Assembly (NCBI GenBank): GCA_002319915.1
Contig: DCFQ01000050.1
Coordinates: forward strand, 4,852-68,851
Reading direction: 5' to 3'
Source of the DNA: Bacteroidales bacterium UBA1800
GTDB lineage: Bacteria > Bacteroidota > Bacteroidia > Bacteroidales > VadinHA17
Length of the DNA: 64,000 bases
Part shown: positions 18,912-27,068 of the stretch, piece after piece
Numbering within the stretch: the first letter of the stretch is position 1
Layout: each line of letters begins with the position of its first letter
Translations under genes and position numbers: made by a program
The notes under the pieces: generated by a model
What the model saw: only the letters and a program-made list of their open reading frames with translations
Told to the model about the DNA's origin: nothing
The model's database searches: none

Positions 18912-20870
18912 ATGAAAGCACGAACGCTTGTCGTACTGTTGTTGCTTATGACAACATGTTTGCCTCTTGTTGCATATGATGTCTCTGATGAAGGACCAAC
19001 GGGTTTTATAAAAAAAACAAGGGAGTTCAGGGAGGATACAGCAAAGGTCAGGCTTCTGGCGTTAAAAGGACTCGATTATGTAATAAAGAATGATTCGATC
19101 GCCAGGGAATATCTTGACAGCGCTTTGATGATCTGTCACAGGAACAGGGTCGAGATACCAGCCGAAGCACATTTTCTTGATGCCGAATGCAGCTTTTCAG
19201 CGGGAGACTTCCAAAGGGCATCCGAAGAAGCGTCGGCAGCCCTCTCCCTTTCCGAAGGGACAAAGAATTACCGGCTTAATGTCATGATCTGCCTGTTCCT
19301 TGGAAAATGCAATAACCGTACCGGGCTGTACAAGGAGAGCATTGACTATTATGACAGGGCAATTGCGGTAAGTGAGAAAAATAACCTGAAAGGATTCATT
19401 TCCAAGGCTTATGTAGGAAAGTCAGAAGTATATGGCTCTTTGAACGATATAGGGAAACAAAGGGAATCGTTTGAAAGAATGATCGAGGCCGGCAGGAAAG
19501 AGAAGAACATGGGGCATGTTATCGAAGGTTACTACAGGTATGGGACTTCTTACTGCGGAGATTCCGCGAATGTACCTGCACGGAATTTCCTCAAGGCTGA
19601 TTCGCTGCTCAAAAAGTGCATCAGTTACGCTTCGGGAGTCGGCGACAGCATCTGGATGGCAGGTGCAATGGCCAACGCGGGCTGGAATTTCTACCTTCAG
19701 AATAAGTACGATTCAGCAATATACTATTATGAGAAATCGCTTAAATATGGCCTGAATACTGGTTATAACTATACTTCCGTCAATTCATACGGGAATCTCG
19801 GAACCATATACCGCGATCTCCATAAATACGGGCAGGCGCTTGCCTACTATAACAAGGCGATAGACCGTGCAAAGCTCGACCCGGACAACGAAACGAGGAA
19901 CCTCTGGTGGATATACCAGGATATGAGTAAGCTGTACCTGAGCCTGAATGACACTGCAAAAGCATTCACATCATATGTCCTTTTCAAGAAGTACAGCGAT
20001 ATCCAGAACAAAAAAGAGAGCAGCAGGGGACTATCCGATGCGAGGGTAAGGTACGAAGCGGAGTCGCACCGGAAAGAGGTCGAATTGTTGTCGCTGAGAC
20101 TTAAGAACAACAGGTTGCTGAATATTGGGTTCTCAGGGCTTATCGTGCTTTTACTGGCGATCGGGGTTTTGCTGATGAGGAGCAACAGGCTCAGGAACAA
20201 GAGGCGGATAAGTGAAATGAACCGCAAGATAGCGGAGGTCACCCAGGCCAATCTCAGGCAGCAAATGAATCCCCACTTCATTTTCAATACCCTGAATTCA
20301 ATCCAGTACTATATGTACCAGCATGATAAGCTGGCTACAAATAACTACCTCACGAAATTCTCGACTCTGATGAGGAAGGTGCTCGATAATTCGAGACATA
20401 CTTCCGTTCCTCTCAGTGACGAGCTTTCCGCCCTGAACCTCTACCTTGAGCTTGAATGTATCCGTTTTAAGGACAAGTTCGATTTCAGCATCGTTGTCGA
20501 TGATGAGATCGATCCGCTCATGTACAAGGTCCCGACAATGCTGATACAGCCTTACGTGGAGAATTCCATTACACACGGGCTTATGCCGCTTGAGGGCAAG
20601 GGATCTGTCAGAATTGACATCAGGATGAATGAGAACTGCCTGCTGTGTACCATTGAGGACAACGGCATCGGCAGGAAAGCTGCAATGGAAAGAAGCCGGC
20701 TGAGGGAACCGAACCATAATTCCCTCGGGACACAGATCACCGAGTCGAGGCTCGACCTGGTGAATTCCCTTTATGGCACCAGCCTGAAGACACAATATAC
20801 CGACCTTACAAATGAAAAAGGCGAGCCGACAGGCACCAGGGTGGAAATCCATATACCATTACTTGCATGA
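18912..20870 (+). CDS. TPR-containing LytS-type sensor histidine kinase
   Basis: About 652 residues from the ATG at 18912, chosen because GGGAGG sits just upstream; the frame is open back to 18873. A signal peptide covers residues 1-22. Periplasmic tetratricopeptide repeats run to about 400 (for example YDSAIYYYEKSLKYG and YGQALAYYNKAIDRA), then a transmembrane helix near 425-445. The kinase core has His455 in NPHFIFNTLNSIQYY, an N-box with IQPYVENSITHGL and a G-box with EDNGIGRKAA. The stop overlaps the next gene's start by four bases, so the sensor and regulator are co-translated. The signal sensed is unknown. Confidence 0.92.
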   Translation: MKARTLVVLLLLMTTCLPLVAYDVSDEGPTGFIKKTREFREDTAKVRLLALKGLDYVIKNDSIAREYLDSALMICHRNRVEIPAEAHFLDAECSFSAGDFQRASEEASAALSLSEGTKNYRLNVMICLFLGKCNNRTGLYKESIDYYDRAIAVSEKNNLKGFISKAYVGKSEVYGSLNDIGKQRESFERMIEAGRKEKNMGHVIEGYYRYGTSYCGDSANVPARNFLKADSLLKKCISYASGVGDSIWMAGAMANAGWNFYLQNKYDSAIYYYEKSLKYGLNTGYNYTSVNSYGNLGTIYRDLHKYGQALAYYNKAIDRAKLDPDNETRNLWWIYQDMSKLYLSLNDTAKAFTSYVLFKKYSDIQNKKESSRGLSDARVRYEAESHRKEVELLSLRLKNNRLLNIGFSGLIVLLLAIGVLLMRSNRLRNKRRISEMNRKIAEVTQANLRQQMNPHFIFNTLNSIQYYMYQHDKLATNNYLTKFSTLMRKVLDNSRHTSVPLSDELSALNLYLELECIRFKDKFDFSIVVDDEIDPLMYKVPTMLIQPYVENSITHGLMPLEGKGSVRIDIRMNENCLLCTIEDNGIGRKAAMERSRLREPNHNSLGTQITESRLDLVNSLYGTSLKTQYTDLTNEKGEPTGTRVEIHIPLLA

Positions 20871-21634
20871 ACAGTAAGCTCAAAACGATAATTATCGATG
20901 ATGAACATGACGCCGTTGATTTCATCAGTTCGATAATTACGGAGTATTGTCCCTCCCTTGAGGTTGCAGGCAGGGCACACAATGTGAATGAAGGCGTCGC
21001 AGCAATAAGGGAAATCAAGCCCGACCTGGTATTCCTGGATGTTGAAATGCCGAACGGAACAGGTTTTGACCTCCTGACCCATTTCCCTGACAAGGAATTT
21101 GAGGTGGTCTTTATCACGGCTTTCAATCACTATGCGATCAAGGCGATAAAGTTCAGTGCGGTGGATTATATTCTCAAGCCGATTAATATCAACGAGTTTA
21201 TCGAGGCTGTCGCCAGGGTGACCAAAAAGAAGTCCGAGAAGCCACTTCACCCGAATGAGAACTTCAAGGTCCTGATGGAGAACCTCAGGTCGTCCGTTCC
21301 CTCACGCCTTGCAATTCCAACTTCAGACGGGATGGAATATCTTAATCCCAGGGAGATCATAAGGATTGAAGCAGACAGGAGTTACTCCTGGTTCTACATC
21401 AGCAGTGGGGAAAGGAAAATACTCGTCTCGAAACACCTTAAAGAATTCCAGGAGCTGCTTGGCGACAGGTATTTTTTCCGATCTCATAATTCACACCTGA
21501 TCAACCTGAAGTTCGTGAGAAAATTCATCCGCAAGGAGGGCGGCTATATTGAGATGTCGGATGGGGCACTTATTCCAGTTTCAAGGAATAAGAAAGATCT
21601 GTTTCTTGCCCAGATGTCAAAATTCAAAGGCTGA
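20867..21634 (+). CDS. LytTR-family response regulator
   Basis: A 255-residue regulator coupled to the TPR kinase by an ATGA overlap. The receiver domain carries IIIDDEHD, phospho-acceptor Asp58 in DLVFLDVEM, ITAFNHYAIKA and YILKPIN. The LytTR DNA-binding domain (about 150-255) includes IIRIEADRSYSWFYI and FFRSHNSHLINLKFV. It resembles the regulator at 9454 along its length, so the two systems are paralogues. A strong terminator follows directly. Confidence 0.94.
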   Translation: MNSKLKTIIIDDEHDAVDFISSIITEYCPSLEVAGRAHNVNEGVAAIREIKPDLVFLDVEMPNGTGFDLLTHFPDKEFEVVFITAFNHYAIKAIKFSAVDYILKPININEFIEAVARVTKKKSEKPLHPNENFKVLMENLRSSVPSRLAIPTSDGMEYLNPREIIRIEADRSYSWFYISSGERKILVSKHLKEFQELLGDRYFFRSHNSHLINLKFVRKFIRKEGGYIEMSDGALIPVSRNKKDLFLAQMSKFKG

Positions 21635-21661
21635 TCCGGCTTCCGGAAAAAGCCGCATAAA

Positions 21662-21697
21662 AGAAAGGGGCGCCTGCAAAAGGCGCCCTCTTCTTTT
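21662..21697 (+). terminator. Intrinsic terminator after the TPR kinase/LytTR pair
   Basis: Perfect stem GGGCGCCT / AGGCGCCC with a 5-base loop, followed by CTCTTCTTTT. It lies 33 bases after the stop. The flanking AAGAAAG / CTTCTTTT extends pairing, so it may work in both directions for the convergent gene too. Confidence 0.88.
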
Positions 21698-21735
21698 CAA
21701 ACCTAATTCAAACCTGCCCGGCTGTTACCAAATCC

Positions 21736-22218
21736 TCAGAGCGAGGCGGTCGTTTCGTTATTGTTTAAGAGATAGGGGAAATAAGCTGCTATAAGCATTG
21801 CAGCTTCCGTCTCTCCCCTTTTGCCGGGGGTCAGCACCTTCTGATGAAAATAAGCACTTCTGTTCAGCTCTGAATCAGCTGTTTTGAAGCCCTCCTTTTC
21901 AAGTTTCCTGTCGATCTTTTCGACTCCGAAATAGTTTTCATTGCACACATACTGGACTGAAAGCTTGTCGGAAAGAACGATATATTTCTTGCACTTGCTT
22001 CCATCTGTTACCACGACTTTGACCTCCAATGGGGAATTCTGGTAGGTGATTACAAATGTCTTGCATTCTTCACCGTTGATCTTTACCGGCTGGTCGGCAA
22101 GTTCAATCCTGTATGTTCCAAGCTGGGTGTAGGTCTGTCCTACTGCGACGACTTTCCTTGCATATGAAGCTGAAAAGACAGCTGCTGCAAGTAATACGGA
22201 AATGATTATTCTTTTCAT
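21736..22218 (-). CDS. Exported hypothetical protein
   Basis: A 160-residue protein with a clean Sec signal peptide (about 1-20, cleaved after SYA). I do not recognise a family. The mature part is small and beta-rich with three cysteines (in EECKTF, SKCKKY and YVCNENY). It ends with a helix-prone stretch rich in Ala, Leu and Asn. It converges with the LytTR gene and has no operon partner, so no function can be suggested beyond an envelope location. Confidence 0.65.
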   Translation of the reverse strand: MKRIIISVLLAAAVFSASYARKVVAVGQTYTQLGTYRIELADQPVKINGEECKTFVITYQNSPLEVKVVVTDGSKCKKYIVLSDKLSVQYVCNENYFGVEKIDRKLEKEGFKTADSELNRSAYFHQKVLTPGKRGETEAAMLIAAYFPYLLNNNETTASL

Positions 22219-22546
22219 GGCTTTAAAAATTAATGTTAATTTACTCGGTGCTTTTTTATTGTTTGATTGTCCAAAAATTCATTTTTAATTCTGCTCATCT
22301 TCCCTGATGATTTCATACCGAATATAAACCTTGTATATATACTGTGGAAGCTGTATTTAACAATTGGTAGTTCCCGGTTAACGGATAGCATATTTAGCCC
22401 CGGCAGGCCCTCCCGGTCCGCAAGAATTTCTGGTCAAAGTAGCAGGAATTATACTTACTTAAAGGAAAATATTCTAAATTAGGCTCCCTGATATTCCTGA
22501 AAACGGAATGCCGGCCGGAGCCTTAAAAACTGATGTTAAGTACCTG
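22219..22546. other. Intergenic region between divergent genes
   Basis: 328 bases, AT-rich near the left gene. I see no convincing ORF, RNA gene or full promoter pair. An ATTAATGTTAAT near-palindrome lies just upstream of the left gene's start, and a GC-rich CGGCAGGCCCTCCCGG patch lies near 22400. Promoters for both flanking genes must lie here but do not match consensus closely. Confidence 0.4.
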
Positions 22547-24769
22547 ATGAGAAAGAGTATAGCTTCAATTATTATCGCACTTTGTTCACTGCTGGCATCG
22601 GGTCAGGGAGTTCATAAGTCACTCCTTGATAATCCTGATCTTGGATTGCATGGCAACGTTACATGGGTTTCCAGTACAACTATAAGGGTTGAATATGATT
22701 GGTCGGATGATTCCCAGCTTGCTGACTGGATACCGACCCATCAGTCGCAGCTGGTGAGGGGAAACGGCTCCCTGACCATTAAGGGGGGAACAGCCGCTGT
22801 AAGGTCAATGATATGGAAGCAGCTTATTAAATGCACCAGGATCTATGCTGAGGATGCCGTTGCGGTCAATTCATCGCGTGCGCACCTGAACTTTACCACG
22901 AATGTAATAGGATGGAGCGGATATGATTTCAATCCCGACGGGATGATCGGGCTCATTTATGTCTCCGACAGGAATTACTGGCTCGAGAACAAGAGCAATG
23001 CCCCTTTGCCCTCGCCGACAATTACACTCGGCCAGAAGTACACTTGTGACATTAACATCAGCAATACGTCAATTACCGCATTATCTTCCTCCGATAATAC
23101 TACCTATACCCACAATCTTGCAACCCCTCCTTCCCTTGACAGGCAGGTCGCCATCGGCGGATGGGGCGGCGACACCAAATGGGGCAAGGTGATCATCGAG
23201 GGAGTGGTGGACCTTGATGCACTGGCCTGGCAGCCGCCGTCGGGGATGATAAACATCCAGAGCTGCGGGCCCTCTTTTTCTGCGGTACTGGAAGTAACCG
23301 GAAATCCCACGATCGAATGGACTTTTGACGATGAAACATATTCTTCATCCGCGACTCCCGCTAAGAACTATGGAACCATCGGGCTCAGGAACAATCTCCT
23401 CAGGGTTACTCCATGGTCGGCGCTTACAGGTATTAACCTGGGATACGATGCCGCTGATGGCGGATACGGAGGCTTTGGCGTCCTCGACAACCAGTTCATT
23501 ATGAAGGTCCAGAACATTGACCTGGCCAAAAGCAGCCTGAGATATTTCTGTGCCAGCTACAGCCCCATATATGAACTCGATCTCCGGGGATTTTCGGAGA
23601 TCAGGTTCGTTGAGCTTCTTTTCTGCCATAACCTGACCTCCTTAAAGCTGGATCAGCATCCTTTGCTTGAAAGGCTCTGCGTGGAGGAAAACAACTTGGT
23701 AAGCCTGGACATTTCAGGCTGCCCCGGGCTCAAGGACTTCAGGGGAGCTGCAAACAGCTTTCCCTTTGTGAACTGGGGTTCGACAGGGTCACAGATGTGG
23801 CACCTGTGTGTCAGGTCAAATCCCCAGTTTGTCAGCCAGCTTCCTGATCTGAGCCAGTTTCCTTCCCTGATAGAGCTCCTTACCTGGGATGATAACCAGT
23901 CGGGCGCTTTTACCTGTCATAATATAGTCGTTGACAGGATCGATTCTTATGATAATCATTACACAAGTGCGGATGTAAGCGGGTGTACTAATCTGACCCA
24001 GCTTTCCTTGTCCGGAAGCAAGTTAAGCATGCTTAACCTGAACCTCTCGGATAAGCTTGTCATCGTTAGTCTGAAAGACTGCTGGCTGAGAACCTCCCTT
24101 ACCGATTATGTCCTCGCGAGGCTTGATGAAGCCGGAAAGACCGACGGATTGCTTGAGCTCGACGGAAATGCCCCGCCCACACCGGCAGGATTGACCCACA
24201 GGAACAGCCTGGTTTCGAAAGGGTGGACGGTCACGATCACTGAACCTGATCAGAATATTCCCGTCGAAAATATTGAAGTCCTCAGTGAAAATGGTGAAAA
24301 TACGATAACTACTGTAAAGGGGACCCTGAAAATGACCGCAGTTGCTTTGCCTGACTATGCCACTGACACAAGCGTCAAATGGTCGGTAAGGAATGGTTCA
24401 GGTGTGGCCACGGTTGCAGCCGATGGCACGGTGACAGCGATCTACAATGGAACCCTTACAATCAGGGCCACTGCTAATGATGGCTCCGGTGCATACGGGG
24501 AGTTTGCCGTAACCATCTCGGGTCAGCCTGATTCGGAAAATGACGTCATAATGCCGATTGTAACAGGAAATGAACTCAGGATAATGCTGAATTCGAATTA
24601 TGTCGGCTGGAAAGCAGAACTGTTCAGCATCCAGGGGACAATGATCTCGGCAAAATTGATTGATAGCGATGTTGTTACGTTTGATATCTCTTCAACCCCC
24701 CCGGGAATTGTGGTTGTTGTTCTGTCAGACGGGAACAGCTTGCGCGTTACCAAGGCATTTATTCCTTAA
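22547..24769 (+). CDS. Secreted multidomain LRR/Big2 protein with probable T9SS sorting tail
   Basis: About 740 residues from the ATG at 22547 (MRKSIASII...), which begins a typical signal peptide; the frame is open from 22508. An N-terminal beta-sandwich-like region (about 20-230) resembles a concanavalin-type fold. Irregular leucine-rich repeats follow (IYELDLRGFSEIRFVEL, NLVSLDISGCPGLKDF, LTQLSLSGSKLSMLNL), then a Big2 immunoglobulin-like domain (about 560-655). The last 75 residues (GWKAELFSIQGTMISAKL, then DISSTPPGIVVVVL) look like a type A type IX secretion tail. It is probably a surface or secreted adhesin or binding protein; no catalytic motif is seen. It ends 20 bases before the cyanophycinase gene. 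Confidence 0.72.
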   Translation: MRKSIASIIIALCSLLASGQGVHKSLLDNPDLGLHGNVTWVSSTTIRVEYDWSDDSQLADWIPTHQSQLVRGNGSLTIKGGTAAVRSMIWKQLIKCTRIYAEDAVAVNSSRAHLNFTTNVIGWSGYDFNPDGMIGLIYVSDRNYWLENKSNAPLPSPTITLGQKYTCDINISNTSITALSSSDNTTYTHNLATPPSLDRQVAIGGWGGDTKWGKVIIEGVVDLDALAWQPPSGMINIQSCGPSFSAVLEVTGNPTIEWTFDDETYSSSATPAKNYGTIGLRNNLLRVTPWSALTGINLGYDAADGGYGGFGVLDNQFIMKVQNIDLAKSSLRYFCASYSPIYELDLRGFSEIRFVELLFCHNLTSLKLDQHPLLERLCVEENNLVSLDISGCPGLKDFRGAANSFPFVNWGSTGSQMWHLCVRSNPQFVSQLPDLSQFPSLIELLTWDDNQSGAFTCHNIVVDRIDSYDNHYTSADVSGCTNLTQLSLSGSKLSMLNLNLSDKLVIVSLKDCWLRTSLTDYVLARLDEAGKTDGLLELDGNAPPTPAGLTHRNSLVSKGWTVTITEPDQNIPVENIEVLSENGENTITTVKGTLKMTAVALPDYATDTSVKWSVRNGSGVATVAADGTVTAIYNGTLTIRATANDGSGAYGEFAVTISGQPDSENDVIMPIVTGNELRIMLNSNYVGWKAELFSIQGTMISAKLIDSDVVTFDISSTPPGIVVVVLSDGNSLRVTKAFIP

Positions 24770-24789
24770 CCCCATCCCCTGCAAATCCC

Positions 24790-25635
24790 ATGAAACGAAT
24801 TACCATGATCTCCGGAGTCCTCCTGGCAATTGCTTTATCATCTTGTAAACAGGAACCGGCGACAACCGAAGGCAAGCTGTTCATAATCGGCGGCGGGAAC
24901 AAGAGCGATGCCATGCTCAGGGAGCTGGTAAACCTGTCTGGAATTGGCCCTGAAGGTTATCTTTTTGTTCTCCCCATGGCCGGTTCTGATCCCGACAGTT
25001 CTATCATCTGGGCAAGGGAAGATTTCAGTGTGACCGGCATCAGGAAAATAACCGGGTATAATTTCAAAAAAGGGGAGGAGCCCCCTAAGCAGATGTTGGA
25101 CTCGCTGAGATCTGCAAAACTGATATTCATCAGCGGGGGCGACCAGGCCCGCTTTATGGATGCAGTCCGCGGAACTAAGGTGCAGGAAGCCATAAAGGAA
25201 GCCTGGAGGAATGGTGCAGTCATTTCAGGAACAAGCGCGGGCGCAGCAGTCATGAGCAGGAAAATGATTACAGGTAATCAGCTGAAGCATCCTGATCTTG
25301 AAGGTTCGTTTCCTACTATAGAGACAGGTAACGTTGAGATCACGGAAGGACTGGGCTTCCTGAATGATGTTATAATTGATCAGCATTTCATTAAGCGCCA
25401 GAGACTTAACAGGCTGCTTGCAGTATCCATCGAGAATCCCGAAGCCCTTTGCATAGGCATAGATGAATCGACGGCAATTATTGTCGATAAGGACCAGGCA
25501 AGGGTGACCGGGGAGGGCCAGGTGATTGTCATTCACAATAACAGGATGACAAAAAGTGTAAAAGGCAGCCTCCTGGGGACAAAAGGTCTGGAACTGAGTG
25601 TCTATCTGCCAGGAGACAATATCATCCTTCGGTAG
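24790..25635 (+). CDS. Cyanophycinase-like peptidase S51, lipoprotein
   Basis: A 281-residue serine peptidase of the cyanophycinase (CphB) branch of family S51. Lipobox LSSC gives lipidated Cys19, placing it in the envelope. The core has KLFIIGGGNKSD, FISGGDQARF and the nucleophile Ser149 in ISGTSAGAAVMS. IIDQHFIKRQRLNRL follows, a segment typical of cyanophycinases. The family enzyme cuts cyanophycin into beta-Asp-Arg dipeptides; peptidase E relatives cut Asp-X dipeptides but are shorter. Its neighbour 13 bases away on the other strand is isoaspartyl dipeptidase, the next enzyme of cyanophycin breakdown, which supports the call. Confidence 0.85.
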   Translation: MKRITMISGVLLAIALSSCKQEPATTEGKLFIIGGGNKSDAMLRELVNLSGIGPEGYLFVLPMAGSDPDSSIIWAREDFSVTGIRKITGYNFKKGEEPPKQMLDSLRSAKLIFISGGDQARFMDAVRGTKVQEAIKEAWRNGAVISGTSAGAAVMSRKMITGNQLKHPDLEGSFPTIETGNVEITEGLGFLNDVIIDQHFIKRQRLNRLLAVSIENPEALCIGIDESTAIIVDKDQARVTGEGQVIVIHNNRMTKSVKGSLLGTKGLELSVYLPGDNIILR

Positions 25636-25648
25636 GAGGTGAGAAAGG

Positions 25649-26806
25649 TCAGATGTATGGGTCCTTTTGCGTAACCTTTCCATCCCTTGCGACCCAGTTT
25701 CCCATTGCCAGCAGATGAACCAGCTTTAGCCCGCTGTCGAGGAAAAGGATGTCGGCATCGGCACCTTCGTCAATAATCCCTTTCCCCCTGAGCTTTAGGA
25801 TCTGTGCCACGTTGGAGGTAAGTACGGGAAGCGCAGTTTCGAGTCCGATGCCTTCTTCCAGAACGGCATCCCTGAGTTCTCTCAGGTTCGAATCCGGCAA
25901 GCCCATTTCAAGCTTCACGAGCCGGCCTTCACTGTCAAACCCCGGCAATGATCCGCAGGAGTCGGATGAAAATGTGATATGCCCGGCGGGCACACCGGCC
26001 TCAAGCAGCATACGCAGCCCTGCAGATGGTTTTATCTCCTCGTCCCTGAAGTAAGGCCATGAACTGGTAGTGAGATCCAGATATCCCGTTTTCCCGTATT
26101 CCTTCGAATCCTCGAAAATATAATCATTCCTGTTGCAGTGAGTCGGAAGGAACTGTGTCAGCTTCAGCTCACTCTTTTCGACTGCTTCCCGTATCGGCTT
26201 GAAAGGGTCCCGGGCATCGCCCAGGTGGATGTTGACAATTCCTGCTTTCCCGCCCAGCATACCGCCAACCCTGGCCTGTGAAGCTATCCTTATGAGCTCG
26301 TCAGTTGTCGGGCATGAGCTGCGGTGGTCCGAGAGTGCGAGTTCCCCTGCGCCGATCACCTCGTCGATAAGAGCCACATCCCTGCCAATGTCGCCTGTAA
26401 TTGTCGGGCACGGTACCTGGTAAGCCCCGGTCCAGATCCATGCTGAACCCCCCTGCTGCCTGATGGATTTTGCCTTCATGAGGACCGATTCAACGCTCCT
26501 TGTGAAGCCATCCGTCCCGAGACCCCCAACCACGGTTGTCACACCGGCCCCGAACATCATCGAGAGCCGCAGCTCGGGCGTCCTTGTCGAAGGGCCACCT
26601 TCACCTCCGGCACCGGCAATGTGAACATGATTGTCGATCAGCCCCGGAACAACTGTCAGTCCGTCAGCGTTAAAAACCTCTGTCCCATGATTACCGGGGA
26701 CCTCGATATTGTCCCCGATAAGGAGGATCTTCCCGCCGCCGGTCAGAATGTCCTTCTTGCCAAGCAGGCGCGGTGTATAAACCATTGCATTCTTTACTAG
26801 CAGCAT
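25649..26806 (-). CDS. iadA: Isoaspartyl dipeptidase
   Basis: Binuclear metal amidohydrolase that hydrolyses beta-aspartyl (isoaspartyl) dipeptides. Seen are the H60-x-H62 pair in GLIDNHVHI, the conserved LSDHRSSCPT segment, the histidines in NIHLGD and PTHCNRN, and the catalytic Asp in SSDSCGSLP. The length of 385 residues equals the family norm, and no signal peptide is present, so it is cytoplasmic. It converges with the cyanophycinase gene and diverges from the YfcC-type carrier. A TACCTTTG -7-like element on the minus strand at 26893-26900 lacks a clear -33 box. Confidence 0.94.
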   Translation of the reverse strand: MLLVKNAMVYTPRLLGKKDILTGGGKILLIGDNIEVPGNHGTEVFNADGLTVVPGLIDNHVHIAGAGGEGGPSTRTPELRLSMMFGAGVTTVVGGLGTDGFTRSVESVLMKAKSIRQQGGSAWIWTGAYQVPCPTITGDIGRDVALIDEVIGAGELALSDHRSSCPTTDELIRIASQARVGGMLGGKAGIVNIHLGDARDPFKPIREAVEKSELKLTQFLPTHCNRNDYIFEDSKEYGKTGYLDLTTSSWPYFRDEEIKPSAGLRMLLEAGVPAGHITFSSDSCGSLPGFDSEGRLVKLEMGLPDSNLRELRDAVLEEGIGLETALPVLTSNVAQILKLRGKGIIDEGADADILFLDSGLKLVHLLAMGNWVARDGKVTQKDPYI

Positions 26807-27068
26807 AATCAGTTTTTTTTAGTTATATGCAGGACCGAAGGAGCATAATTTCGCATCAACCAGCCTTTGTGCCGCTTTGAGTGACAGTATCACAAAGGTA
26901 CACGAAAGATAGCCGGACCAGGCTTTTGCCTGCTTTGTGTCAGATCCTTGCGGTCCCGGATGATAAATTTAGCCATTCTTTGTTTCAAACTGGAGTCTCC
27001 CGGGGAATTTTGATTACATTTAACCTCATGCCTGGAATTTTGTAAATGCCTTAACCTGATCAATTACC

